Of a DNA stretch of 64,000 nucleotides, positions 36,245 through 45,527 are shown piece after piece. The notes below the pieces were generated by a model. The model did not search any database, was not told the DNA's origin, and saw only the letters and a list, made by a program, of their open reading frames with translations. The stretch's first letter is position 1; the number at the start of each line of letters is the position of its first letter. The translations under genes and the position numbers were made by a program. Source of the DNA: Opitutaceae bacterium. GTDB lineage: Bacteria; Verrucomicrobiota; Verrucomicrobiia; Opitutales; Opitutaceae. The stretch is taken from contig JAUSID010000097.1 in assembly GCA_030648295.1 (NCBI GenBank), forward strand, positions 62,001-126,000, read 5' to 3'.

Positions 36245-37488
36245 GTCGGGCGGGGCAGTGCCGAGCCAATAGTCCGCAGGAAGATCTCCTTTTCCGCATC
36301 CCAACAATACCGTTCCTGCGCGACCTTCCAGGCGTGGAGACGCGCCTGCGTCACGCGTGTGGCATCGCCGAGGAACGCGTCGAGCATCGCGGCGGTGGCG
36401 GTCGGGTCGTCCAGCGCACCGAGCAGCGCGGCGCTCCCGAGTTCTGGCGCGACCGCGACCTGCGCGCTCGTGCGGGAAAGCAGCTGCGGGATGCCGGCAA
36501 GCAGATACGCGAAAACCTTGTTGGTCAGACAAAGGTCGCGGTTCAACGGCATCGACTCCTCGACCGAAAGGCCCAGATCCGCCGCGGCCGCGAGTCGCAC
36601 CATTTCCGAGGCCGGCGCGGGTGGCAACTCCGCAACTGGCCGCGCTAAGCCCATCGCGCGCGCGCGTGACTGCATCGTCGCCACATAGCTGGAATCGGCG
36701 AATCCGCGCAGCTGCAATTCCACGGGTGTTCGCATGCGCGCGATGATGGCAACCACAGCTTCGAGTCCGCGGCCCGGTCCGATGGTTTGGGAAAACCAGT
36801 AGAGCCGCGCCGGGTTGGCGGCGGAAAAGGCGGGTCGAGTTGGCGGCGTCGCGGGCGCCTCGTGACGCGGAAAAACATTCAATACCACGGTTGGACGCAC
36901 GTCGTAACGCTTCTCGTATTCCTGGGCGATGAGCGGTGCTGCCGCGGTCAAGTGACGGGCGCGCGGCAGGAGCGCGCGTTGGAGTGCGTGCCGCGCCTTG
37001 CGCTCAATCGGATCACGTGTTGCCGCTTCGGTTTCAGCGTCGTGAAAATCTTCGAGATCGATGCCGAACGACTTCCGGCATGTGTCGGCCGCAGATGCCG
37101 CTGCTGACATTCCTCCGAGTCCGTGGCCGACGAAATAGTCGGCTCCGAGACGAGCGGCAGCGGATGCGAGCGGTCCGAATGGCGCATGCACTGCGCGCGC
37201 CGCAACCTCTGGCGGCGGTGACTGCATTCGCGCCATCCGGGCGCGGGCGGCAAGTCGCGTCATTCTCGTGATCAGTCGTGCGCCAGACGACACCGCTACC
37301 GCGGTGTATTCCCACCGGGAGCGTGCGATGACCTGTTCATCAAATGGAATAGCGGGCGCGAAGTTTCTGCCGGCAACAACATGCACGCGGTGGCCCGCCG
37401 CCACGAGCGCATCCGCCTCCTTGATCACGCGAGGCGCGGACGAGACGTTTCCCGGAGTGATGATGCAGACGAGCGCCGACCGCGTCAT
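36241..37488 (-). CDS. Glycosyltransferase family 4
   Basis: GT-B transferase of 415 residues starting MTRSALVCIITPGNVSSAPRV, with an NVSSAPRV loop in place of the common GG loop. The donor domain has ARLYWFSQTIGPGRGLE and a late motif EESMPLNRDLCLTNKVFAYLLAG, a variant seen in FkpA/WfaA-like GT4 proteins with NKVFxYLxAG instead of EGFG. ATG 37488 overlaps the preceding stop by 4 nt. Specificity unknown. Confidence 0.88.
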   Translation of the reverse strand: MTRSALVCIITPGNVSSAPRVIKEADALVAAGHRVHVVAGRNFAPAIPFDEQVIARSRWEYTAVAVSSGARLITRMTRLAARARMARMQSPPPEVAARAVHAPFGPLASAAARLGADYFVGHGLGGMSAAASAADTCRKSFGIDLEDFHDAETEAATRDPIERKARHALQRALLPRARHLTAAAPLIAQEYEKRYDVRPTVVLNVFPRHEAPATPPTRPAFSAANPARLYWFSQTIGPGRGLEAVVAIIARMRTPVELQLRGFADSSYVATMQSRARAMGLARPVAELPPAPASEMVRLAAAADLGLSVEESMPLNRDLCLTNKVFAYLLAGIPQLLSRTSAQVAVAPELGSAALLGALDDPTATAAMLDAFLGDATRVTQARLHAWKVAQERYCWDAEKEIFLRTIGSALPRPT

Positions 37489-38774
37489 GGTTTTGAAGCG
37501 ACCACGGCCGGCCGCACCCCAAACAGCCCAGCGTCGCGAAGGATCGACGCGTGAAGGCGCCGGTAATCGTGCCACTGCCACGCTGCCGCGGTTGCGAGTG
37601 CGGTTTCACGCATTGCCTGCAATTCAGGCCGATGATCGTGGCACCACGCCACCGCTTCGATAATCGCTGCCGGATCGGCGGCGCGGATGAGCATCCCGTT
37701 GTTTCCGGAACGAAGAAGATCCGCCGCGCCCGCGCGGTCTGTCGTGATCACCGGCACCCCGCGCGACCACGCTTCGGTTACGACCATGCCGAAGCCGTCG
37801 CACAGTGTTGGAAAGATCAGCGCGTCGGCGTCGCCATATTGGCGGAGCAATTCGTCGCGCGGTATCGAACCGTGAAACTCGATTCCCTCGGGTAGCGGAT
37901 GCAGCGTGCGATCGGGAAGCGCGTTGGACCCGAAAATCCGCAGTCGCGCATGCAGGCCGAGTCGTCCGCTCCGCCACGCTTCGAGCAGGTAGTGCGCACC
38001 TTTCCGAATGCTGAACGTCCCCGCCCAGAGCAGCGTCAGGGGGCGCGCGGGCGACTTGGCCGCGAGCGCTTGTTCGCGAGACACCGGTGGCGGCGCGCCG
38101 AGGTTTGCGACCCGGACGCGCGAACAGTCGAGCCCCGCCTGTTCGTAGCTGTTCTTGGTGAACTGCGAATTCACGAGGATCACGTCGGCGGCATCCCATT
38201 CGGCCCGGCGGCGCGCGGTCCGCCGGTCCTCGCGGACGGCAGTGTGGCGGTGGTAGGCGGTTCGCAATTCAGGAAACTTCTCGATTTCGGCGGCGAGCAG
38301 CTTCTGGACAAAGCGGGTTTCGGGCGCCGGCACGTCATACACCACCGCGACGCCGAGTTCGCGGGCACGCTGAAAGGTTGCGAGCGAGCTGTGTTCCCAA
38401 CCATACACGGCGCGCAGCCCGCGGTTCAACCGACGAGCCACGAGCCGATCGAATGCGAGTTCGGTTTTCTCCCACACGAAATCGGTGGCGCGACCGTCGC
38501 GATCGACCGCGGCCGTGGCCAGCCGCATGAGTTCACCCCATGGGTGGGCTTCGACTTTCTCGATCGGGATTTCCGTGAGCCGTCGGCGGCGAAATTGCGC
38601 GCCCAGATCTCGACCGCCGAGCCGGCCCGCCGCGCAGATCAGGCGCTGGCGGATGCTGCGGGGTTCATCGAGAACGGTCGTGATGAATCGTTCGAGCTGC
38701 CCCGCCTCGAGCAGCGAACGTGCAACCTGCTGCACGAAGATGGCGACGCTGGGATGAAAGAGAAGAACGCTCAT
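37485..38774 (-). CDS. Glycosyltransferase family 4
   Basis: GT-B transferase of 429 residues. The N-terminus MSVLLFHPSVAIFVQQVARSL lacks the GG loop. The donor domain opens LTLLWAGTFSIRKGAHYLLEA and contains the EX7E-type motif LCDGFGMVVTEAWSRGVPVI and RAGAADLL. ATG 38774 overlaps the upstream GT2 gene by 4 nt; the long in-frame upstream extension lies within that gene and is rejected. Acceptor and donor unknown. Confidence 0.9.
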   Translation of the reverse strand: MSVLLFHPSVAIFVQQVARSLLEAGQLERFITTVLDEPRSIRQRLICAAGRLGGRDLGAQFRRRRLTEIPIEKVEAHPWGELMRLATAAVDRDGRATDFVWEKTELAFDRLVARRLNRGLRAVYGWEHSSLATFQRARELGVAVVYDVPAPETRFVQKLLAAEIEKFPELRTAYHRHTAVREDRRTARRRAEWDAADVILVNSQFTKNSYEQAGLDCSRVRVANLGAPPPVSREQALAAKSPARPLTLLWAGTFSIRKGAHYLLEAWRSGRLGLHARLRIFGSNALPDRTLHPLPEGIEFHGSIPRDELLRQYGDADALIFPTLCDGFGMVVTEAWSRGVPVITTDRAGAADLLRSGNNGMLIRAADPAAIIEAVAWCHDHRPELQAMRETALATAAAWQWHDYRRLHASILRDAGLFGVRPAVVASKP

Positions 38775-39784
38775 GCGCTCATTCCCGGACGTTGCTCGGC
38801 AAAACGCACGGCGGTTGCGCGGTCGAGGAACTCCCACCAGTCGGCGTGCTCGCGCCGGCTGCGGAGAACGCGCGGCAGGATCCGCGGCCATCGCGCCGAA
38901 CTGCGAGCCAGCCGCAACCAGTCGACGGCGTGCGCGTGAGCGCGCAACGCCCGGCACGCCGGATCCATCAGGCTCGCCATGAGCAGCGTGCTAGTTGTTG
39001 GCGGTCGCCGCGATCGGGCATGCCGAAAAATCTGACAGATTTGCCCGGTTGGATACGAAGCGTGGCGGAGGAACGTGGCGGCGAGCATCGTTTGCACGAC
39101 CGCCCACTCGCCACGATCCCCGGAGCGCGCCGTCGTCTGCGTTTGCGTGAAATCGGCCAGCGGCTGCGGCACGAAAACCATCGGGTGGGGGAGAAGGCGC
39201 TCGCGAAATGGTTCGACCACGGCGATCGGCACGTTCGGCGTCCGGAACTCGTTGCCCGCGCGCGATCGAAACAGAGCGGCGCTGTGCGCATGGAGCGCCC
39301 CGCACATTTGCGCGGGCTGTCCCCACTGGATCCGGCGAGGCTGCGCGTCGGTCGCGTCGGGGTGGACGAACCGGCCGGTGTCTCGGACGACGCCGTCGCG
39401 TTCCTCCTGCCAGACTCGCTGATTGCTCCAGAAGACGGTAACGTCGGGATGCTCGCGAGCGACCGACAGCATGGTGCGGAGAAAATCAGGCTGCCACGCG
39501 TTGTCGTCCTCAAGCATGGCGTAAAACGGCTCGGATGCGGCGCGGAAAAACAGGTTGAAGGTTTCCGTTCCGCCGAGGTTGCGCGGATGCGGTCGATAGC
39601 TGATCCGCGCGTCGGCCAGCCGCGCGACGAGTTCCGCCGGCGCGGGATCGTCGGGCGCGTCGTTATGTACCTCGCAAATCCAATCGGTCAGCTTCTGCGC
39701 GCGGAGCGATGCCAGCGCCCGTTCCAGTAACCGCAGCCGGCGGAACGTCGGAACGAACACCCTCACCGATGCTATACCGCTCAC
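38771..39784 (-). CDS. Glycosyltransferase family 2
   Basis: GT-A transferase of 337 residues beginning at GTG 39784 (GTGA overlap with the next GT2 gene). N-terminal strand VRVFVPTFRRLRLLERAL and acidic donor site YAMLEDDNAWQPDFL (EDD instead of DXD), with the NLGGTETFN segment between them. The rest is divergent, with a WGQPAQMCGALHAHSAALFR stretch that may form the acceptor site. Family placement is secure, function beyond sugar transfer is not. Confidence 0.86.
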   Translation of the reverse strand: MSGIASVRVFVPTFRRLRLLERALASLRAQKLTDWICEVHNDAPDDPAPAELVARLADARISYRPHPRNLGGTETFNLFFRAASEPFYAMLEDDNAWQPDFLRTMLSVAREHPDVTVFWSNQRVWQEERDGVVRDTGRFVHPDATDAQPRRIQWGQPAQMCGALHAHSAALFRSRAGNEFRTPNVPIAVVEPFRERLLPHPMVFVPQPLADFTQTQTTARSGDRGEWAVVQTMLAATFLRHASYPTGQICQIFRHARSRRPPTTSTLLMASLMDPACRALRAHAHAVDWLRLARSSARWPRILPRVLRSRREHADWWEFLDRATAVRFAEQRPGMSA

Positions 39785-40713
39785 CGGCAGATCCGTTTGG
39801 CCATGCGCCAGCCGAGCAGCCGGGCCGCGAGTTGAAACCGCCCGCCGGCCGGAAACGGCCGCGGGCTGCCACCCAGGTTGCGCGAGTTCTGCTCGGCGTG
39901 CCGTGAAAGATCCGGCGCGCCCGGGAATAGTTCGAACGCCGTCCACTTCCAGCCATACGCGGCGGCGGCGCGCGCGCGCGCGGACGAGTCCGCGGCCAGC
40001 AGGTGCGCGACGGTCAGTTCGACTGATCGATACAGCGAGTCGAGCGAACGTCGATCGCGGCGGCCGCTGAGACTGTCGGGTACATCAGACCGATAGTAAC
40101 TTCGTGCGGTATTGGAAAAGACGATTCGATCCGCGGCGAGCATCACGCGCGCAAAATATTCGCCGTCGTCGTTCAGCGTCAGGGTTTCGTCCCACGGACC
40201 GGCGCGATCGAGCAGCGCGCGCGGAGCGAGCCAGGCGGCGGGATGCATCATGCAGCGCTCTTCATAGTGCAGCATGAGAAACTCGGGTCCGCTGAGATCA
40301 CGCCAGTTTGGTTGCGGCGTGAAGCGCGCCTCACCCGGGTCGGCGCGAAAACGCGCCCATGCGCTCGAGGAGAGCAAACGATCGCCCAGCCCGCCCAGAA
40401 CCTCAAGCTGGCGTTCGAGCTTGTCCGGCGCAAGCAGATCATCGGCGTCGAGAAACTGGATGAACTCTCCACGCGCTTGAGCGAGCCCGCGATTGCGCGC
40501 CGCCGCTGCGCCCCGATTCGATTGCTCGATAACGACCACGCCGCGGAAGCGATATCGTTGCACCACCTCGCGGGAGCCATCGGTCGAACCGTCGAGCACC
40601 ACGATGATCTCCTTTGCGGGCCAGGTCTGGCCAACCGCGGACTCAATGGCTGCTCCGACCCAACGTTCGGCGTTGAAGCACGGAACGATGATGCTGACGA
40701 GGGCGTCGCTCAT
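39781..40713 (-). CDS. Glycosyltransferase family 2
   Basis: GT-A transferase of 310 residues with a textbook N-terminal domain: VSIIVPCFNAERWVGAAIES (6-25), VVLDGSTDGS, the NRGAAAARNRGLAQARGE loop and the DXD site IQFLDADDLL. The C-terminal third includes the HPAAWLAPRALLDRAGPWDE acceptor segment usual in SpsA-like GT2 enzymes. ATG 40713 overlaps the preceding stop by 4 nt. Specificity unknown. Confidence 0.93.
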   Translation of the reverse strand: MSDALVSIIVPCFNAERWVGAAIESAVGQTWPAKEIIVVLDGSTDGSREVVQRYRFRGVVVIEQSNRGAAAARNRGLAQARGEFIQFLDADDLLAPDKLERQLEVLGGLGDRLLSSSAWARFRADPGEARFTPQPNWRDLSGPEFLMLHYEERCMMHPAAWLAPRALLDRAGPWDETLTLNDDGEYFARVMLAADRIVFSNTARSYYRSDVPDSLSGRRDRRSLDSLYRSVELTVAHLLAADSSARARAAAAYGWKWTAFELFPGAPDLSRHAEQNSRNLGGSPRPFPAGGRFQLAARLLGWRMAKRICR

Positions 40714-41663
40714 GGTGCCGCCGCCAGGGCGCGCTGCCAGTTGTGCCGGAAGTACCACCGTTTCGATTCGGCGACGTAATGATGCATCACCGCGGTGCAT
40801 GCCTGCGCTTCGGGCGGCTGCGGCAGCGTCACGTAGTCAGCCTCCGGCGCGATGCAGCACTCGCGTCCTGCCGTCAGCAGCGCCACCAGCGCCTGTTCGA
40901 GGTAATAGCTGGTGCCTTCGCGCTCGAGCAGCGTGCGACACCAATACTCCAGTTTCTCCCAGTCGAGTTCCTCGCTGCGAAGACCGCAAAGCCCGACGTT
41001 CACGCGTTCTCGCAGTTCGGTGCCGGCCAGCTCGCGGAGCAGGGGACGCGAGTAGCCGTAGGAGGTCTCGGTGTCAGTCGCATGCAGCGGGACCCGCGGA
41101 GCTTCGAGCCAATCGAGCAGAAAATCCGGTCGCCGGAAAAAGAGCAGATCGGAATCGAGCACGAGTTTCCAGCCGGTGCCAGCGACGTGCACGTCGATCA
41201 GCTTGCGGATGTTCGGATAATTCTCCCAACGGTCGCGCAACACGGGGAACTGGGTGGCCGGCAGGTGCGCGTCGAGCCGCTCGATGCATTCCCGTTTTGA
41301 TCTGAACCGGACCAGTGGAAACACACGCGTCATCGCCTGCCGTGCGTGATCGTCGAGTGAGCCGTCGTCGTATATCACCGCCGCGACGGGACGCCGGGTC
41401 TGCCGCGTAAAACTCCAGAGGCAGAATATCGTCTGATACCAGAACTGGTTTCCGCTCAGAAGATGGAGCGGCAGGGACTGGCCCGCTTCATTGGGCGGCG
41501 GCAGCTTCGTGGCGGCCTTCTTCATTGCGCGGCGGCCCGCGGCGGTGCGCCATTGCTCGAGCGGGCCGCCGGCCGCCAGCGATTCACGGACGGCGGCGAT
41601 GGGGGCGTGGTAAAAACGATACGCGGCGCGGCCCAGCCCGAACTTTCGCAGTGTGGCGCGCAT
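40710..41663 (-). CDS. Putative glycosyltransferase, GT-A-like, family unclear
   Basis: A 317-residue protein with a GT8/GT-A-like donor site: SLPLHLLSGNQFWYQTIFCLWS and a DSD motif in WKLVLDSDLLFFRRP, followed by NVGLCGLRSEELDWEKLEYW and a late HHYVAESKRWYF. In GT8-type enzymes a late histidine helps to bind the metal, so the last segment may be that site (inference). ATG 41663 is used because it gives a TGATG overlap with the upstream gene. It does not match a standard GT2 or GT4 pattern and stands next to two further atypical GT-A genes. Confidence 0.7.
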   Translation of the reverse strand: MRATLRKFGLGRAAYRFYHAPIAAVRESLAAGGPLEQWRTAAGRRAMKKAATKLPPPNEAGQSLPLHLLSGNQFWYQTIFCLWSFTRQTRRPVAAVIYDDGSLDDHARQAMTRVFPLVRFRSKRECIERLDAHLPATQFPVLRDRWENYPNIRKLIDVHVAGTGWKLVLDSDLLFFRRPDFLLDWLEAPRVPLHATDTETSYGYSRPLLRELAGTELRERVNVGLCGLRSEELDWEKLEYWCRTLLEREGTSYYLEQALVALLTAGRECCIAPEADYVTLPQPPEAQACTAVMHHYVAESKRWYFRHNWQRALAAAP

Positions 41664-42727
41664 CAGATTGAAAACTCCTCCCATGCCCTGAACTGAACCC
41701 CGCTCACGCCGCGCTGTGCGGCCGGGCACGCGCCCCGTTGGCCCGCGACCTCGAGCAACCGCGGAAGGAGGCGCAGGAAGGTATCGGACTTCGTGTCAGG
41801 GTGAATGAACCACGCTCGGGGATCACCCAGATAGAGACAACGGCGGCCGGAGCGCTGGGCATGCTCGTGCAGCAGCACTTCCGGCGGCAGCGGAAACGGG
41901 GGTATTCGTGAAGAAAGTACGCGGCCGAGCCGGCTCCCGCTCCCGGACAGGACGCCACGGCGGTACAGTGCCGACAGCGCCGAATCGATTCGAGCGGCGC
42001 GGAGATCTCCCGCGTGGCCTCGTCCCGGCGTGAGTGGCAGGATGCGCTGTAGCCGCTCGCGATCCATCAAGTGGCACCGCGTGCTGAACCACGGGCTGTG
42101 CCAGCCGCTGCCCGTGCGAACCAGCGGCCACGTCGGCAGCCACCCGCTGCCTGCCGCCTCGACGTGGACCATCTCATCTCCGGCCGGAGGCGGCGCAATG
42201 CGGGGACTGACCGCGAGCAGGATCTCATCGTTTGCGATGGCCGCGGTGGCCGCGCGGAGCCAGGAAAATCCAGGCTGCTGCCAGAGGATGATGTCGGCGT
42301 CGAAATGGGCGATGTATCGCGTGCGGGACGATTCCCAACCGAGAAAATACGCCGAGAAGGCATGGCCGAGGTGATCGTGCGAGCGTTCGGTGCGGATGCC
42401 GACGTATCGCTGGTTCAAGGACCGCAATGCTTGCGGATCCGGCTCGAGCCAGACGGTGCGGTCGAGAATCCCTTTGGCCTCGAGCGAGGCGCACAGCTCG
42501 CGCAACCGGTCGATTCGCGCGGCAAAGTCCGTCGCGGGAAAGCGACGATCGGCATCCAGCCAGGGCGTGGATTGCGGACGGCAGCCGTCGGCAACGACCA
42601 ATACTTCCCGCACTGACGGACGATGGGTCGCCACGAGCGCGGGCACGGTTTGCGCGGCGTAGGCCAGATCACCGGCGCAGAGATTGATCTGAAGGGTGAT
42701 GTCGAGTGCGGGATGCAGCGGGATCAC
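41663..42727 (-). CDS. Putative GT-A glycosyltransferase, family unclear
   Basis: A 354-residue protein starting VIPLHPALDITLQINLCAGD at GTG 42727 (GTGA overlap). It shows a GT2-like order with changed details: REVLVVADGCRPQSTPWLD near residue 45, then RTRYIAHFDADIILWQQPGFSW as the metal site (DAD), followed by a tryptophan-rich acceptor region (WLPTWPLVRTGSGWHSPWFS). The C-terminus includes LLHEHAQRSGRRCLYLGDP. It is probably a transferase acting on an unusual sugar; no precise family could be recognised. Confidence 0.7.
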   Translation of the reverse strand: MIPLHPALDITLQINLCAGDLAYAAQTVPALVATHRPSVREVLVVADGCRPQSTPWLDADRRFPATDFAARIDRLRELCASLEAKGILDRTVWLEPDPQALRSLNQRYVGIRTERSHDHLGHAFSAYFLGWESSRTRYIAHFDADIILWQQPGFSWLRAATAAIANDEILLAVSPRIAPPPAGDEMVHVEAAGSGWLPTWPLVRTGSGWHSPWFSTRCHLMDRERLQRILPLTPGRGHAGDLRAARIDSALSALYRRGVLSGSGSRLGRVLSSRIPPFPLPPEVLLHEHAQRSGRRCLYLGDPRAWFIHPDTKSDTFLRLLPRLLEVAGQRGACPAAQRGVSGVQFRAWEEFSI

Positions 42728-43563
42728 GACTTTGGCGGCGTGCGTTCGTCGAGCCACCACTTGCGCGGATTGGCAGCCGCACTGTCCCGTGGTGGTTGCA
42801 CGACCAGTCGCGCCATCCGCCAGAAGATTGCCAACGTCACCTTCAGCCAGCCTTTGCGGCCGGCGAACGCGGGCACGACGCCGACATTGGGAATATAAGC
42901 GCGGCCGCCGAGAGTTCCGTTCGCTTCGCGGGCGATTTGGGCGTAATCGCCCCGGGCGTGGATCAACCGGACGTTCCACAGCGCGGTGTTCGGAAAGTTG
43001 CCGAGGAAATGAAACTCGCTCGGCAGGGGCGCCACGCGGAGCGCAGCGTGAAAGAGCGCGCGGCGAAACGCCGGCTGGTCGTTCACGAAACCGAATTCGC
43101 GGTGGAGCCCCTCGTATTGGCCGCGCCACACGCGAAAAAATTCTTGGACGGCCGGCTCGTTGCGAAACGCGATCACGCCGGTGTTGAACTCCGAGAATGC
43201 GAGCGGCACGTCGGGTAGGGTGTAGTTCCATCCGCGATTCACATCCTGGTGGGCGGCGAGCTCGAACCGGTCGAGCAGGGCGAAAATCGACGTGAGGTCA
43301 TCGAGGACGAACGTGTCTGTATCCAGAAAAACGCAACGCTCATAAGGCGCCTCAATCGCGAGGAGCTTGTCGATCGGTTTGTGCTCGACCGGACCGAGCG
43401 GCGGCTGGATTTGCGTGAACGGTGCGCCGGGTTCCACCCGCTGGTCCGTGATCAGGCAAATTGGCACTCCCGGATGGTGCCGTCGGAGCGACTCCGCGGA
43501 TCGCCGTGCCTCATCGAGGTAACCCGAGCCGGTCGCGACATAAACGAATCCCGAGCTGCTCAT
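42724..43563 (-). CDS. Putative nucleotide-diphospho-sugar transferase (GT-A)
   Basis: A 279-residue GT-A-like protein: FVYVATGSGYLDEARRSAES at the N-terminus, HKPIDKLLAIEAPYERCVFLDTDTFVLDD carrying the DTD metal motif (about residues 81-83), then FNTGVIAFR, a pattern shared with GT8 and related plant/animal glycosyltransferases. The length is short for GT8. ATG 43563 overlaps the FkbM gene by 4 nt. It is one of three consecutive atypical GT-A genes, which may act in sequence. Confidence 0.75.
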   Translation of the reverse strand: MSSSGFVYVATGSGYLDEARRSAESLRRHHPGVPICLITDQRVEPGAPFTQIQPPLGPVEHKPIDKLLAIEAPYERCVFLDTDTFVLDDLTSIFALLDRFELAAHQDVNRGWNYTLPDVPLAFSEFNTGVIAFRNEPAVQEFFRVWRGQYEGLHREFGFVNDQPAFRRALFHAALRVAPLPSEFHFLGNFPNTALWNVRLIHARGDYAQIAREANGTLGGRAYIPNVGVVPAFAGRKGWLKVTLAIFWRMARLVVQPPRDSAAANPRKWWLDERTPPKS

Positions 43564-44504
43564 GTGAAAAAGCGTCGCACTCGCGTGCGACGCGCGTCCG
43601 CCGCCCTGCCGGCTGGCAACGCGATCAGATTATAAAAAGGCGCGTCGTCGAATCTCTCGTCCGTCTTCAGCCGCCGCGGCCGCGGAGGTGGTTGCCCGAT
43701 CTTGGGATACTTCGGCAGAATCCACTGCTCAAACGAGCCGCCGGGAAAATGGGTGAACACGTCTTCGGGTCGAAATCCCATTCGAGCGAGCGCGGACGGG
43801 TTGATCTCCACGACCCAGGCGGCGCCGTCACTGGAAAACCAGTGGCGCGGAGCGCCGCGCAAGGCGAGCGGCTCGGCGCCCTCGACATCGACCTTCACCG
43901 CCGCAATCGACCGGCCGGCGAGATGCTCCCCGGCTAATGCGGCCAGAGTTCGCATCGGCAGGAGGTGCTCCACGTAGTCAGCAGCTTCGGTGGCATCGAC
44001 CCGCATCGACTGCGAGACCGTCGTGGCTCCTGCTCGCGCGAGATAAAACGTAACTTGCCCCTCTTCGGCGCCGACCGCCACGGGTATGGCGCTAATCTCG
44101 CGCTCACCGAGCAAGCGCGCCGACTCGTGCAGCCGTTCGACCAGGGCGGGCGAAGCTTCGAGTGCAAGCACCCGCACGTCTCCCCCAAAATGACTCGCGA
44201 CCGCATGAGCATACAGGCCCATGTTTGCGCCCGCATCGACAAATACGTCGCCGGGCTCGAGCCAGCTCCGTAACAGCGCGATCTCCCATCTGTCATCGCT
44301 ACCGTGAAGATATTGCCACACCGAATCGGGCCAATCGGGAAAACACACGAGCGGGTGGCCGGCAGTGGTGTGGATAAAGGGGCGTGAACCAGCCGCTCGG
44401 AGCCGGTGATTTCGCCAGTGCCAGCGGATCTGCCGGCGGAATATCGCCCACTCGGCCCGCGCCAGCAGGCGCACGGCGGTGCTGAACTTTCCGGTCAAGC
44501 TCAA
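43560..44504 (-). CDS. FkbM family methyltransferase
   Basis: SAM-dependent methyltransferase of 314 residues with motif I VFVDAGANMG (87-96), the acidic VLALEASPAL strand and AVKVDVEGAEPLALRGA near residue 215. The start is TTG at 44504, overlapping the GT2 stop in a TTGA; no better ATG is present before the fold begins. The C-terminus is rich in arginine. It lies immediately downstream of a GT2 gene, the same order as the pair at 48899-50631, so it may methylate the sugar added by that enzyme (inference). Confidence 0.9.
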   Translation of the reverse strand: MSLTGKFSTAVRLLARAEWAIFRRQIRWHWRNHRLRAAGSRPFIHTTAGHPLVCFPDWPDSVWQYLHGSDDRWEIALLRSWLEPGDVFVDAGANMGLYAHAVASHFGGDVRVLALEASPALVERLHESARLLGEREISAIPVAVGAEEGQVTFYLARAGATTVSQSMRVDATEAADYVEHLLPMRTLAALAGEHLAGRSIAAVKVDVEGAEPLALRGAPRHWFSSDGAAWVVEINPSALARMGFRPEDVFTHFPGGSFEQWILPKYPKIGQPPPRPRRLKTDERFDDAPFYNLIALPAGRAADARRTRVRRFFT

Positions 44505-45442
44505 GACGCTCCCGGCGACGCGCGCCGGCCTTCAAAGTGTCCGCACGCGCCCTGCCACCGAATGCGTGCGGCCGGTGATGACCATGCCCGATAGGCGAAC
44601 CACGCTTTGAGTTGTCGCAAAGTTACGGACCACGGTCGAATCGGCGGCCACGGGTTCGCATCGTGCTTCGTCAACACCTGCATCCAAGAGTTCTGGATAC
44701 CGCGATTGAGCCGGCCAAGGTATTCCGGCGCGAGACGCGCGGCCGGAATCAGGTGCGCGAGCGAAAGTTCGGGGAAATATGCGACCTCCCAGCCGTGCTG
44801 GAGAATCGAGAACACGAGGTCATTGTCGCCGCCCGAGGTCAGATCGGCACCGCGTCGATCCGGGAGGCCGGACCCGGCGGATTCGTCCACCCATGCTTGC
44901 ACCGCTTCGCGCCGCACGGCCATGCCCGCCCCAATCGGCGCGACGTCAAACGGGAAATCGTTTCGCGGCGCGCCGGCGGCGCGCACCGAACGTGCAAATC
45001 GGGCCTCGTCGCCGGGATCACGCAGGGCCAGCAGCGGGAAAAACTCAACCGCCCAGTCCGGAGGCGTGCTCTCGAATTCTGCCACACTCTTCCCTCCCAG
45101 CGCGCCGACACGTGAGTGGGTCGCGAAAAGCCGCACGACCTGTTCGAGGTAGTCCGGCGCGAGAACGTTGTCGTCATCCGCGAAGACGCAAATCTCGCCG
45201 CGTGCTTCGCGGAATCCGCGGCGGCGCGCCGAGGTCAATCCGAGTTGCGGCTCACGAACGATGCGGAGGTTCGGCGGCCCGACATTCGGGGGCGGCGAAG
45301 CGATGGCCGGCATGGAGGCGTTGTCGACCAGAAGCGTTTCCCAATCGCCGATGGCCAGCGTTTGCGCGCTGAGTCCACCGAGTGTCCGCTGCATTCGCTC
45401 GGCATGCGGATTGTGCGTGGCGATGATGACCGAGACTTTCAT
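44501..45442 (-). CDS. Glycosyltransferase family 2, paralogue A
   Basis: GT-A transferase of 313 residues: VSVIIATHNPHAERMQRTL (3-21), LLVDNAS, QLGLTSARRRGFREARGE and the acidic site VFADDDNVLAPDYLEQ. The wording of these motifs and of the FxPxLALRDP segment is closely shared with the GT2 at 49714-50631, so the two are paralogues. ATG 45442 is followed upstream by an 85-nt gap with no gene. An FkbM methyltransferase gene follows with a 4-nt overlap, as it does for the paralogue. Confidence 0.92.
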   Translation of the reverse strand: MKVSVIIATHNPHAERMQRTLGGLSAQTLAIGDWETLLVDNASMPAIASPPPNVGPPNLRIVREPQLGLTSARRRGFREARGEICVFADDDNVLAPDYLEQVVRLFATHSRVGALGGKSVAEFESTPPDWAVEFFPLLALRDPGDEARFARSVRAAGAPRNDFPFDVAPIGAGMAVRREAVQAWVDESAGSGLPDRRGADLTSGGDNDLVFSILQHGWEVAYFPELSLAHLIPAARLAPEYLGRLNRGIQNSWMQVLTKHDANPWPPIRPWSVTLRQLKAWFAYRAWSSPAARIRWQGACGHFEGRRASPGAS

Positions 45443-45527
45443 GCGTCGCCTTTGCCGTGCAACCAATGCGGAGCGCCACACGCGAATTGATCGCGGGCTC
45501 GGCGGCGCGGCGCTGCGGGTGGCCAGC

